Shown here piece by piece: positions 35,501 through 48,400 of a stretch of 64,000 nt of DNA (the first letter of the stretch is position 1; each line of letters begins with the position of its first letter). Both the position numbers and the translations under genes were made by a program. This stretch comes from Citrus sinensis (lineage: Eukaryota > Streptophyta > Magnoliopsida > Sapindales > Rutaceae), in NCBI RefSeq assembly GCF_022201045.2, contig NC_068558.1, forward strand, positions 40,443,501-40,507,500, read 5' to 3'. The notes below the pieces were generated by a model. The model saw only the letters and a list, made by a program, of their open reading frames with translations, was not told where the DNA came from and did no database searches.

Positions 35501-36460
35501 ACTTCTTTTTTTTTTAATTTTTTGAAGAGATGGCGGGTTTACTTCTAGGATGGGAATGAGAAGAGGAAATTGTGAGATAACATGGTAACACTACAATAAA
35601 AGGTGGTGGATGTCCCTGGGCCAGGTCTGGACTTGGCTAATCCCGATTTTTCTTAAGCGGACTTCAATCATTTTGCAAGGTCAAGCCTTTTAAACAAAAC
35701 AAAACAAAATAAAATAAAATGCTTAAATGTATTATATAGATTTGTCAGCATTCAAAATGAAAAAAGGGCTTAGAGCTTCGAATTAATAATACATGTTGAT
35801 TTTGAGTGTTTAATTGCTCTGGTCAATGATGGTCAATCCCCCAGTGGCGGGTTTACTTCCTTTTTTTTTTTAAGAGGTGACGGGTTTACTTCGAGGATGG
35901 GAATGGGAAGAGGAAATGGTGAGACAACATAGTAACACTACAATAAAAGGTGGTGGATGTCCCTGGGCCAGGTCCAGACTTTGCTAATCCCGATTTTTCT
36001 TAAGTGGACTCCAATAATTTTGCAAGGCCAAGCCTTTTAAACAAAACAAAACAAAACAAAATAAAATGCTTAAATGTATTATATAGATTTGTTATCATTC
36101 AAAATGGAAAAAGGGCTTAGAGCTTCGAATTAATAATGTAGGTTGATATTGAGTGGTTAAGTGCTCTGGTCAATGGTGGTTAATCCCCTAGTGGCGGGTT
36201 TATTTCTTTTTTTAAAAATTTTTTTTTGAAGAGGTGGCGGGTTTACTTCTAGGATGGGAATGGGAAGAGGAAGAGGAAATTGTGGGACAACATGGTAACA
36301 CTACAATAAAAGGTGGTGGATGTCCCTGAGCCAGGTCCGGGCTTCGCTAATCCTGATTTTTCTTAAGGGGACTCCAATCATTTTGCAAGGCCAAGCCTTT
36401 TAAACAAAACAAAACAAAATAAAATAAAATGCTTAAATGTATTATATAGTCATATAGATT
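32544..36460. repeat. Tandem array, eleven ~355 bp units
   Basis: Units begin at ATTTGTTAGCATTCAAAATG near 32544, 32901, 33257, 33611, 33964, 34318, 34673, 35032, 35386, 35740 and 36087, so periods are 347-359 bases. Each unit has an internal direct repeat of GTGGCGGGTTTACTTCT about 50 bases apart, a T-run, a CAGGTCCGG...GGCCAAGCC stretch able to fold back, and an AAACAAAACAAAATAAAAT run. Differences are mostly substitutions and poly-T length. The first unit overlaps the start of the NOT3-like exon, so the array is made from its 5' flank or has replaced it. No frame runs through it. Confidence 0.95.
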
Positions 36461-38160
36461 TCATTGCTTCTACCAAAAACAAGACTTCATTGCTTAGGCC
36501 AGAGAGCTGAGGAAAAAATACATGGTCCACCTATTAGTAGTACAGATAGGTATTTATAGAAATTGACCTTGGTAGAATTTCTTTCCAAAATTGTCTTGCA
36601 TCCTCCACATGTTTAGTAATTGGAAAGCATGTATTGCGGCAATATATCAAACACGGAGACAAAATCTTATATAGTGTTAGGTCTAGTTTGGTATTAAGGC
36701 ACTGTATTTTAAAAATTATTGTTGCTTTAAAAAAAATTGTAATTATAAATTAAAAGTTAAGAGTGTGTAGTAAATATAAATTATAAATAAAAATAATAAA
36801 GATATTATATATTTTTCATTATATAGTAAATTACAACTTATTCTCCGGTGACTGAAGTATCAGATGAAGGAGAGGGAATTGGAGAAATTGTCGCAAAAGC
36901 TAAAAGGAATTAATTTGAAAAAATTAAAAATTTCTACTTTGCTCTTTTTACTATGAAAGTGTTGGGCTTCACTTAATTGATTTTGTATAAAGTTTACGGG
37001 TAGTGTATCTGACCCCATCCGTTTGTCTCTTTTGGCTCCATTTTAAAATTAATTCACCATATTTCCAAAATTACCCTTAGAGAAATAAAAATAAATACTT
37101 AAATAGTCTCTTTTTTTTTTCTTTTCTTTTCTTTGTCACACTATTGTTGCTACAGAACCTCGGGCCATCAAGCCCATCACCGGAGAATAAAAATATTTGA
37201 AGGGTGCAAAATCCGTGAGCTTAATGGATTCACTCCCAAAGTCATCTATTCGATTGAATGAATATAAACATTCAGCAAGTGTCGCATAATTTAATTCAAC
37301 GTCGATAATTTAAATCACATATATATTTGACTTATTTAACTTTAATTTGTAAATGAATTAAATCCATAACTACAAAGGAAAATTGCTCTCACTTTGCTTC
37401 AATGTGGGACTCTGGTATTTTGAGATATAAATACAGTTCCAACATAAATTACTAAAAATCTAATACCACTTATGCACAACGTACTCACGTGTAGTGGTAT
37501 ATTATATGAAAGTACGTTATGGTTGACTATGATTTTTTTTTCATATTTAAATGACCATTTAGTTTTAAGATTTGGCGATCTCTCAATGCCAATGACTTAA
37601 CATCATGTTAGGAAATTTTAATCCCACTCAAGACATTGCAAGTAAAAATATTAAACAAATTATAAATAGAAAAAATATATAGAAAATAAAAACTATCATA
37701 CGACAAAAAAATTTACTTGAAAAACTCCTATAACATAGAAGAGACCCGATCAAGGATGTCAAGTGAAAAAATTATTATGTGCAAAATTATTATAATTACT
37801 ATAATATTTTTCCTCATATCCAAAACTGAAATAATACACAATCACTCAATGGACATCATGTTTCTCACTTTCTCTCACACTATAAATTGTCTACTTGCGG
37901 AAAAAACTGATTGTTATATTATACAAACAAGTTAATCTAATCTCTCTATATATAATGATTATTTCTTGTAGAAAAATATTTATTTTCTTATGAAAGTCGT
38001 ATTCCTCCTTGAATAAGTTAAGTTCCAAAGGAAAAAAATATTTATTTCTTAGATAAGAATCCTCTAAAAGAATAAAATATCTTAAGAAATTCTTATTGAA
38101 AAAGATGACATATTTCCTAACACATCTTACTTGGTTAATAGTCATCTATGAGAAATGAAA
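36461..38160. other. Gene-free stretch with a short inverted-repeat element
   Basis: TTATTCTCCGGTGA at about 36839 recurs inverted as TCACCGGAGAATAA at about 37167, enclosing about 330 bases; a small TIR element is possible but no flanking duplication was found. The rest is AT-rich without recognised content. Confidence 0.4.
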
Positions 38161-38216
38161 TAATAGTGTGTTTGCTTCTTAGATTAGGAATGAGAATGAT
38201 TCTTATTCTTCATCCA

Positions 38217-39022
38217 TGGTGCATTTGCTAACGGGAATTGAAATGGGCTGAAGTCGAAATGAGCTGGAATTGGAGTGAGTTGGAATCAGAATGAGGAATT
38301 ATAATTATAATAAGTTGTTTAATTGAGCTGTAAGAATCAGAATCGTAGTAGGTTATATTGCCATTGATATGTTTACTTTTCCTTGGAATCGAAATTAGAA
38401 TGAGTTAGATTGTTACAAATTATTAAAAAAAATTAGTTAACTATTATCATAGTTATTGTTAACATTAATATGTGAATTGATTAAAATACTTTTATCATTA
38501 ATAATGATGATGATGATGATGATATTAACAAAAATAATAATTAAAATGATTAATAATAATTAAAATTACGAAGTTATCTATTCAAATAATAATAACAATA
38601 ATTAATAAATTTTAATAATATTAATATTAATAATATTGAAATTAATGATAATAGTAGTAGTAGTAGTAATAGTAATAGTAATAATATCATCATCATCATC
38701 ATCAAAGGACCTAATTTTAAATAATACAGAACTTCTAGATAATTTCATAATTCTATAGGGACTAAAATGAAAAAAAGAGAAAACTTGATTGAGGGCATTT
38801 TAGGGATTATGAAAATTCATTGGGAGTATATTGGGAACTCTGAGGAATAAAAGATTGATTCCCAACCCCCCCCCTTGGGAATCAATCTTCCATTCATCAT
38901 TCTCAAATTGGGGTGGGCCTCACAATTTCAATTCCGATTTCCGCCCCTATTTTGCGAAATAAACGTTGTCATTAATTTTGATTCTAGATTTTGATTCCCC
39001 AATACGAGAAGTAAATGCACCA
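38217..39022. mobile_element. TIR element of the GCATTTACT family
   Basis: 806 bp with near-perfect ends: TGGTGCATTTGCTAACGGG on the left and GAGAAGTAAATGCACCA on the right. Subterminal GGAATTG/GAATGAG motifs match those of the 692-2990 element. The core holds trinucleotide runs (GATGATGAT, AGTAGTAGT, ATCATCATC; 38500-38705). Extra left-end fragments sit beside it at about 38165-38216 and 39029-39100. No exact target duplication and no coding capacity. Confidence 0.7.
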
Positions 39023-39224
39023 ATGATAGTGTTTACTTGCTAAAAATACAAGAATAAGAATGGATTATATATAGAGCCTATAAATTTGGGAATAAGAAAT
39101 GAGAATCTCATTATTATTAGAGCAGGTGTAAATGAAAAATAGGGGAATAGAAATAAAAAATCAGTTGACATTTTCACTCTTAAACAAAATCAAAAATTCT
39201 TTTTTACCTCATTTAAATATTAAA

Positions 39225-39335
39225 TAATAATTGTTATTGTAATATAATAATATTAACAACAATTGTAGTAATAATAGTAGTAGTAATAATAACAACAATA
39301 ATAGTAGTAATAGTAGTAGTAATAATAATAATAAT
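39225..39335. repeat. ATT/AGT/AAC-type trinucleotide repeats
   Basis: Imperfect TAATAATAG and AACAACAAT runs. The hAT-like element at 39336 sits in this tract, which continues at 39784-39803. Confidence 0.9.
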
Positions 39336-39783
39336 TAGGGGTAGGCACCAATTTGTCCAACCCGTGAAACCAACCAAACCTGTGTGATTTTTTGCGGGTT
39401 GGGTTAAGTTGATAAAATATACGGGTTGGGTTGTTAAATTCCCAACTCGTACTATTTGTGGGTCAGGTTGGGTTAAAAATCCCAATCCGCCAACCCGTAT
39501 ATAAATTTTGATATTTTATATAAAAATTTAAAAAAATGTAAATATAAAAAACTTTCAAATGTTGGATTTGTTCTAAGGATTTTAATATTTATATTTTTTT
39601 AGTTTTTTAATTAAATTATTTCTTTTTGTTCACTATTTAATTATACTATAAAAATAGACTTTTTCAAAATTCCAACCCAACCCATAGTTTTGCGGGTTGA
39701 GTTGAGATATGTAATGGGTTGGGTCGGATTAAAAATTTTCAACCCATTATATATGCGATCAACCCGACCCATGCCCACCCTTA
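39336..39783. mobile_element. hAT-like MITE in a trinucleotide repeat
   Basis: 448 bp. Ends are TAGGGGTAGGCAC and, on the opposite strand, TAAGGGTGGGCAT. Subterminal regions are rich in GGGTTGGGTT on both sides with opposite orientation. Flanks are AATAATAAT on both sides, consistent with an 8-bp duplication but not informative. Belongs with the other hAT-like elements here by architecture. Confidence 0.7.
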
Positions 39784-40073
39784 ATAATAATAATAATAAT
39801 AATTAATATTATCACTATCGAAAAATTTAATGTGGGGAGAGTTGAACCCAATACCTATCTAATGGTGATTGAAGGGACCCCATAGTTTTTGTAACCCACC
39901 CATTTTTAACATAGAATTATAAAAGTGCACATTATTTTTAGAAAATATCAAATAAAAAAGAACTTTAGAGAACTAATTAATTAAATTATAGTAATTACCT
40001 AGAATTTTTTTAATTTATATTTTATTACAAAGATTGCTTTAGTATAAGTTTAAGTTGACTATTTTACCTCTTT

Positions 40074-41096
40074 AGGGTAAAACTACCAAGAATTTACTTT
40101 GACTTCAATATTTTCCTAATTTTATAACAAACTCATTTCTTCTAATACTATTTTATTAATATGATTATTAAACTTTAGTTAAATTAACATAGTGTCTTTA
40201 TGGCATAATACTCATATAATTATTAAACAGTCAAATTTATGCTATTTACGTGGAAGGACGGTGAAAATAATAATTGGACTTCATTTCAAAATATTAGATT
40301 ACAAGTCGCAAAATTAAATATCTAATTTATTATATAAAATAACTCATGTTTATTGTGGCAATTTAGTCATTTTATATCATAATAATAAAATAATAAAATA
40401 AAACTTATATTAAAGTTCGTGATTAAATATGGTTAAAAAACCTAAGAAAAAAATTAATAGAAGGATTTAATTGATTAATTTTTAAGAATATTATGCATTC
40501 AATGTAATTATATTTTAGATGCGGGTGGGTTTACAAAAATAGTGGGGTGGAAATATCTCCACCCCTGATTTAATTTCCACCATTATGTAAAAGTATCGGG
40601 TGTGGATATTTTCACCCCACTATTTTTATAAACCCACCCCACCTTCATAAACTAATTACAATAAGTTCACATTATTTTATACAATTACAAATTAATAATA
40701 AGTTTGAATCATTAATTGATTAAATCATTCTTATAATATATTTTTTCTTACTTTGTCTTTTAACAATCTTTAACAAATTAAGATAAGTTTAATTTAACTA
40801 ATTTACCCTTATAATACAAAATAACCAAATTACCCTAAAATATATAAATTATTGTAAATAATTGTTTAGGCGTTTAGTTTTATAGTTTATAATCTAATAT
40901 GTTTTATATAAAATTTAATAATTTTCAATACTCCAAATGTCCTAATTACAGCTCGTTAGTTTATTGGAATATTAATAATCATACTAAAAAAATACTACTT
41001 ATACATCATTAAAATATAATTTTTTTGTATAAGAATTTATTAAAGTCAAAGTAAATTTTTCGATACTTTTGGTACTTTTACCTTATGAGGTTAGAA
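40074..41096. mobile_element. Possible old foldback element, about 1 kb
   Basis: GGTAAAACTACCAAGAATTT at the left and TTTGGTACTTTTACC at the right are inverted relatives, and the arms can be followed inward with many mismatches (TTTACTTTGACTT, TATGATTATTAA). The centre has a tighter hairpin, GGGTTTAC...GTGGGGTGG with its complement (40520-40645). No clear target duplication. Confidence 0.45.
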
Positions 41097-41314
41097 TAAT
41101 TATATTAATTTATGTCAAAAACAACCTTATTGATCAAACATAATTAAAAAAAACATAGTCTCATAAAAAATAATTAATGAATATGGATTCAATTGGTTAA
41201 ATTTTTAAATTTCTTCTTAATTTGAATTTTAAAAAAATAATGTACACTTGTTGTAATAATTTTTTAAAATTGGGCTGGGTTTAACAAAGTTTATGGGGTG
41301 GAAATATTACCACC

Positions 41315-42253
41315 TAGGGATGGCAAAAATTCCCACAGGACAGGAACCCTTGGGGATTTTTCCTATTCGGGGAGAGTAAAAGGATAATTTTATATCCAAT
41401 TTCTTATTCGGGGAAGGGACGAGGACGGTTTTTTATCCAGGTTTTTATTTGGGGAAGGGACGGGGATGAGGTAGAATCCCCATCCCCTACCCATTTCCCC
41501 AATTCCTCATATTAATTTTTTTTTGATTTTATTTTTTTAGAATTATTAATAAACGAATAATAAAATTTAAATTATTAAATGTTAAATATTAGTATAAATA
41601 ACAAATATCAAAACATTTATGCGCATCTACTATAAAAATTTCAAGCTTGGTTAATTAGTTATAGTCCTAAATTACTATTTGATCATACCTTATTTCAAAG
41701 GCCTTAGCGCAAAACTATTTTAGATTATGAGTCATATTGCTTATATTATTTTATTATTTTAGATTTAAAACCTGATGCTATCTCTCAATTTTCAACATTC
41801 TTCGAGGAAGAATATGATGAGTATGAGATATAAGAGTAAATGCTTTTATTAAAAAAATATTAATTTCAGTATCTATATCCATTTCATTTATTTCATTATT
41901 GATATAAGAGTAATTTCTTTTTATTATAGGATTATGAAAGTTGAAGAAGATAATTATTCTAATTATTTGTATTTTGTAGTGTAATTTTTGTAATGCATTA
42001 ATGTTAATTTAAGATATATTGTCAAACCTTACCTTTGTTTAAATTTTTATTTTAATATAATTAAATCAAGTTCAAAAAAAATATATCAGTTATTCGGGGA
42101 TCGGAGACCCCTCAGGAATCCTCTCTTATTATTCGGGGAGGGGACGGGAACCCCCTCAATTAATTTTGATGGGGACGGGGAGGGGATGAGGATATATGAA
42201 AAATATCGGGGATGAGTATGGAGATGTCGGTCCCCTCCCCATTGCCATCCCTA
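41315..42253. mobile_element. hAT-like non-autonomous element
   Basis: 939 bp, flanked by an exact 8-bp direct repeat TTACCACC (41307-41314 and 42254-42261). Ends are TAGGGATGGCAA and TTGCCATCCCTA, a perfect 12-base inverted repeat. Subterminal regions are rich in GGGGAAGGGACGGGGA on the left and GGGGACGGGGAGGGG on the right. The core is AT-rich with no transposase. Just outside, ATTACCACCCAAAAGTATCC is tandemly doubled (about 42253-42296). Confidence 0.92.
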
Positions 42254-42296
42254 TTACCACCCAAAAGTATCCCTATTACCACCCAAAAGTATCGTA

Positions 42297-43530
42297 TGGA
42301 TAAAATTTATGAACATAAAAAATTTTTAAATGATATTAAAGCTTGCAATATCTACACTTTTACCTTTCCCAAAAGAAAAATTATATTTTTAAAAGTAAAA
42401 ATTGTAATACAAAATTAAAGAAATTAGAATATCTTCCATTAATTCATGAAGATGGAAGTATAACACTACCTTTTTATGCCACAAACTATATATTTTAAAG
42501 TAACATATTATTAATTCACGATAAAAAACCGATTCAATTGAGACTGAACAAATTCTAAAAATAACCGTGTCAAAATTCTTTAGGGAAATTATCTCTAAAA
42601 TACCAAGTTGCCAAATTTTCATGTAACCATTAAATCAAACAATTCTGGTTTATGACAATTGCTCTTCACCACGCTATTTTGTAGGAAAATTCTATAATGT
42701 CATAATGAAAATTACAGCATCAATATCGTGATAGACATAAATATTATAAATTACACATAAAATTAGTAAATGTAAAATAAAACTAATAAATTCATACAAA
42801 ATCACTAATTAGTTAAAAAATTAACATTGTTTCTATAGAATATTAGCGAAAAATATTTTCTTTAATTAAAAAAATTAGTCATTAATTAAACAAAAATTAT
42901 ATTGAAAAAAAAAAGTGGAATGAGTTTTATTGAATTAGTTACCATAAATTCTATATTTATTCTAGAACATTTGTATACTTTTTTTTCCCAATTTTCTATA
43001 ATGATATCCATTTATTACATATGTTAATTAAGCACAATTATTTATCTTGATGTGGATCAAGTAAAAACAAAATAAAAAAAAGTTTCTCATATTACTATAC
43101 ACATATATGATGTATCAATAAAATTAGATCTAATTTTGAGTCTTATGTATATTTTATGTAGTTTTAAACTTTTTACTTATATTTGGAGACCATTTAGGGT
43201 TGTCGTTGAGGAAGTGTAGAACGATGCAAAATAACATCATCTTACAACAACTATAAAATATATTAGAATAATATTTTTTTCAAAAGTCGATTTTGAGCAT
43301 AAATTTCATTCTTAATAAAATATTACATGTATTACATAAATGCAAAATCAACATTATTCAATTTAAATAAAAAAATTAACAAATGTATAAGGTAATAAAC
43401 ATTATAACGAGTTTTATTTTACAATTATGAACCTTTTTTTTTAAGTAACTCTTGCATTAATTTACTTATTTTAACTTTTATTCGTAAGTTTTAGGAATAA
43501 TCTACAAATTTTATATTTTCTTTCGTACTT
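42297..43530. other. Gene-free AT-rich stretch
   Basis: No recognised content; frames near 42389-42622 have no features. Confidence 0.4.
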
Positions 43531-43685
43531 AATGTTGATTTACTTATTTTATATTATATTTATAAATTTTTATTTTATTTACCAGTAATATATCAATTTA
43601 CTAGTTTTATAGTAATTAACTTTTTTTACTTTTTTTTTACAAGTCTTATATTTCATTTTCAAAATTTATATTTTATTACAGTTAG

Positions 43686-44228
43686 TAGGGATGGCAAATT
43701 GGTCTATCCAAATTGGATATCCATATATCCAATCCAATTGGATTGGATAATATCCATCCAAAATCTTCTTGGATATGGATATGGATATTTTTAAAAATAT
43801 CCAATTAGATATTGGATGTGTATGGATATTTAATGGATATCCAAAATCCAATTAATTTATCCATTTAAAGTTAAAAAAATTTATATTGTTAAACTAAAAA
43901 AAATATATAATTTTCTCTTATATTAACTAGTGAAAAATTTAAATTCCTCTTATATTAAAAACTAAAGTTTCCAAAATTACTTTTTAATTTTTTAACTTAT
44001 TTAATACCATTAATAATTATTATTTTATTTTATTGATTTAATATTATAAATAGACCTCTACAGGAAAGTCGCCGGACCACTACCGGACCTCACTGAAAGA
44101 TTGCCGGACCACCGTCGGCTTCGCCGGAAAGTTGCCGGACCTCGCCGGAAGATTGCCGGACCACCGTCGGCTTCGCCGGAAAGTCACCGGACTTCGACGG
44201 ACTGCCGCCACCGGCCACTGGACCGCCA

Positions 44229-44287
<59 letters not shown>

Positions 44288-44512
44288 CTAATATAAATAG
44301 TTTAATAACCAAATTTGATATTAGAATTTTAACTATTTTATATTATTATATAAAATATTCATGGATATCCATAGATCTCCATAGCTATATGGATAAAATC
44401 CATATTCATGTCCAATATTAAATATTGGATATAGATATACCCATTATGGATAATTATGGATTTGTGTTTGGATGGATAATATCCATCCATAATTGGATAT
44501 TTGCCATCCCTA
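43686..44512. mobile_element. hAT-like non-autonomous element with GGATATCC ends
   Basis: 827 bp, flanked by an exact 8-bp direct repeat ACAGTTAG (43678-43685 and 44513-44520). Ends are TAGGGATGGCAAAT and ATTTGCCATCCCTA, a perfect inverted repeat. Subterminal regions are runs of TTGGATATCCATAT-type sequence. The core carries a short GC-rich tandem (GCCGGACCACCGTCGGCTTC, 44064-44225) and a long (TA)n run (44233-44286). No transposase. Confidence 0.92.
44233..44286. repeat. (TA)n microsatellite
   Basis: About 27 TA units inside the hAT-like element. Confidence 0.95.
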
Positions 44513-45434
44513 ACAGTTAGTGTTGATTTACAAGTTTTTATATTTGCAAGTTTTTATTTTATTTACTAGTAGCACATTACTTTATTAGTTTATGTTAATT
44601 TACTTGTTTTACCTTTTATTGACAAATCTTATGTTTCATTTTCAAAATTTATGTTTTATTTTATAGTTAATGTTAATTTACTAATTTTAATCATATTTGC
44701 ATGTTTTTGTTTTGTTGATTAATAATACATCAATTTACTAGTTTTATATTAATTTAATTTACTACTTTTATATTAATTTACTTGGTTTATTTTCCATTTA
44801 TAGACCTTATTTTTAATTAAAAAAATTTATGTCTTATTTTACAGTTAACATTGATTTAAGAATTTTATGTTATATTTGTAAACTTTTGTTTTATTAACTA
44901 ATAATACATCAATTTATTAATTTTATATTAATTTACTTATTTTATCTTCCATTTACAAGGTCATTTTTAATTTTTAAAATTAATGTTTTATTTTACAATT
45001 GATGGTAATTTATAAATTTTATGTTTTATTCATACAATTTATGTTTAATTATAGTATTAACGCCTCTAACCACGGTATCATAAAATTTATACATTAGATC
45101 TCTACAGGAGTATAGGCTGCCACAACCTTCAACAAAGCTAGACCTGAATATCCATGATCATGAGAATGATGCTGCTTTAGTCTGCAAACAAATCGACTTT
45201 TGAGTGGTTTCAGATGGAACCGAAGAGTGAACGAGGCGGGTGCGTACGTCTAAGTAAAAATCAATACAATACCAAACATACCCTTTAAGCCAAATGTATC
45301 ATTCAGTCCCTTATCAATAAAATGAAATGTTTCACCAGACACCCTAAATCCTTCATAAAAATACAACCCAAAAAAAAAAGGAATAAATATCACTATTATT
45401 GCCACATTCTAGGGAAGCCCCACACTTGGCTTGC

Positions 45435-48400
45435 TTAAATTATATGTTTTCCTTGTATTATTCCAACATCATCGAGCTTCTTCTTCTTCTTCTTCTTATA
45501 CTTCTTGTGCTTCCTCTTAGGATCCTCAAGCTGACCCTCGCGTAACTTATTTAAAAACTTGCTGCATGGGGAAATATGCGACACATGCTTACTTGAAGAA
45601 TTCCCAAAAGGGCAATAAAAATTATGCTTGCACAAGGAAGATTTCTAGTGATTTAGCTAGTTTACCATGTTGCTCCTATAAATACTTTCCTTACGACTTT
45701 CAAGGGATCCAATATTCCCTCCTTAATCAAATCTACAAATTCACCTGCAGCATTAGAGCATTTCTCATCAACTGAACTCACAACAAGAACCAACAACAAA
45801 AATTACCTTCTTTTTTTTTAACCAAAAAAGATATGGGAAAAGGCAAAAATACAAAACAGACCTTTAGGAGCATGATATCCAAGGTTCGGATTGTCCTGCC
45901 CTAGAAGTTTGCCAACAACTGATCCCTCAACTTCGGCAGTGCCAGCAATTGTGCAAACAGGCATCTGCGGATGCAGGTTAAAATTAGTTGAAAACTAGAA
46001 TTTTTTCTCACTCCACCAACCCACAAACACTGCATTTATGAAGGAGTAATTTTTGCTGATGACACTTTTCAAGTGAAATGAAGTTAAAAGGCATCCTTGG
46101 AGATCTGTATGTTGAAACTTGAAACCCCTCAAATTACTGGCTTAAATAATAATTCCATGGAATAAAGCTCAAGCTCATGCATAGGAGAATCAAATAATAG
46201 GCTTTAAGTTAACTCGCAGCTTGTATTGATGCAGGAAAACAAGCAAAAGATTTTTAATTTAATTTAATCAAAATAAAAACCTTAAGAGCATTCTGGACGA
46301 TTTGAATGCCAATCTTTTGATCAGAGTTTGCAGTTTGCAATTTGTCTAACACTTTTGAGGCGTTTAGAAATGCAATACCACCACCTAAGGAATACCAAGT
46401 ATTAAAATCAGTGTTATTCATCAATCAAACAAAAACAACTTGGACCAACAAAATTCTAACTATATGAAAGCTCACCAGGTACAATTCCTTGTTCTATTGC
46501 AGCCTTGGCAGCATTCACGGCATGAGTAACTATACTCTTCTTTTTACTAGTGTCGGCTCTACTAGTTCCTCCAACCTTAGAACAGAACAACATCCATCAA
46601 AATATGGTACTTTTGATAAGAGTTTGATTCTGTACGGTTAAGATGCTAAAATATAAATGAACACTTAGCATATAACTACAACTCCAAAACAACCAAACCT
46701 TTAAAACAGGAAATAACCAATCCTGGTCTGGAACCGTCCTATATGGTGATCCTGGATATAATATCTGCAGTCAGACACGTCAATTTAATTTTTATTATTA
46801 TTTTTTTTCGAGCAGACAAAAAACTACACTTAGTAATGAAACTCTACAAAAGCTAGCAACAACCCGTAGAAAGAATCACAAAAAATATTTAAACTGTATA
46901 ATTAACTGAACATATACACCAATAAATAAACACAATAGAAAGCCTGTTATCTGGTTGAAAAATCATACAAAAAGACAACAGCCACAACACAAACCTCATC
47001 AGGTCTTGTTTGCCCAATTTCTTCAACGGTCGCGTTTTAAGGATAAAGGTCTCATTCTCCAATACAATAGCCTATAATGAAAGAGAGAGGGCCAAAATAT
47101 TTCAGTTTGATCTGTGAACAAAGACTGAACTTGACATGCTTTAAGGCAAGGATTAGAAACCAACAAATAATATTTATATCTCACCTTGAGGCAATCAGTA
47201 GGAATAAACAGATCCGGAGGCACATTGGTTTTGATGACGCAAACCTTCAAAACCACCAAGTATATATAAATATCATAATTAAAAAGCACATTGAAAATAA
47301 ACTAATAATTTAATGAGACATGAAATGTTAGGAATGCAGTTGCATGATATATAGCTAAATATCCTTGGATATTCCTCATAAACTGCAGTGTGAACAAGAT
47401 TACCTTGATCCCAGCAGTAAGCTTTCGGGTGATAATAGTATCTAGTAGATAATCATCAAAATCTTCAGCAATAATCAGTAAAGGATTCTGAGGAAAATAA
47501 AACAACAAATTGGTCTAGTAACTAAGTCATATTTTCAATATATAATGCATCTGTTAACAAACAGGCTTTAACTTTTACTTGCTACGTGCAAATCCTCTTA
47601 CCCTTACAGCTATTTCCAACAGACTCAAGACATCATTCAAGTCTGAAAGTTTCTCCGTAAAGAAATAGATATGTGGATGACTGAAAACCTGACAAAATGA
47701 AACCAGTAGTTCATTAACATTGAAGATGATCCAGAGTTACATCTTTAAGGCAAAACTATGTCATCCCAATTAACTCATCACCAATCTATCAGTTATAAGA
47801 ACCACCAAAAGATATAAAAATAAAAAGATGCATAGTGTCAAGAAGAAATAATGTTACTTCTTTAGGAAAAGAACCAAGTCCTAGCGGCTTGTAGGAAGTA
47901 GTTCAGTTGCAATCCTTTATTAAATTGATCAGGTCATGTTTCTTTGCCAGTATACTTTCTAAATGCTGTTCTCAATATTTCAAGTACAAAAAGAAGACAA
48001 GAAATTCATACTTTGTGTTAAATTAAAACACAATCAAAGATATGAATCAGAAAACTCCATTAAAAAAAAAAAAACTTTTAATGCTTTTAAACACATTGTC
48101 GAACATTTAACTTACAAATGTCAGCTCCTCATTTTCATCAGATAAACTAATCTTTTAAAACATTACTGTTTGAATTTTTTAATAGTTTATTAATTTCCTC
48201 AAACTCCATATTTACATTTATCACCACTACCAACAAGCTGAACACTATTTGCACCTAAAATCATGGCCCACCAGATATAAAATGCAAGGTCACATGTGTG
48301 TGACTTTTTCTTTTTTTTTTGGTGGGAGGGGGGGGGGGGGGGGAAAATGCTTACACAGTTTTTTCTTCTTATTTGTGACGAAGCAAGACGATGAATATCC

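Larger units (their letters stand above)
43531..45010. repeat. Degenerate ~165-190 bp tandem repeat, split by a hAT-like element
   Basis: Units begin with variants of GTTAATGTTGATTTAC near 43531, 44518, 44668 and 44845 and run through CATCAATTTACTAGTTTTAT and TTCATTTTCAAAATTTATG. The element at 43686-44512 is inserted between the first and second units. Very AT-rich and non-coding. Confidence 0.65.

Noticed and set aside
32544..36460. CRISPR-like regular spacing
   Set aside because: Whole ~355-base units are repeated head to tail with no unique spacers; this is a tandem repeat in a plant genome.
36839..37180. Confident small TIR element
   Set aside because: Only a 14-base inverted pair without a flanking duplication; left as a note in the spacer entry.
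44101..44421. 106-codon frame with Arg/Pro-rich start and Tyr-Ile repeats
   Set aside because: Made of the GCCGGACC tandem and the (TA)n run in a hAT-like element.
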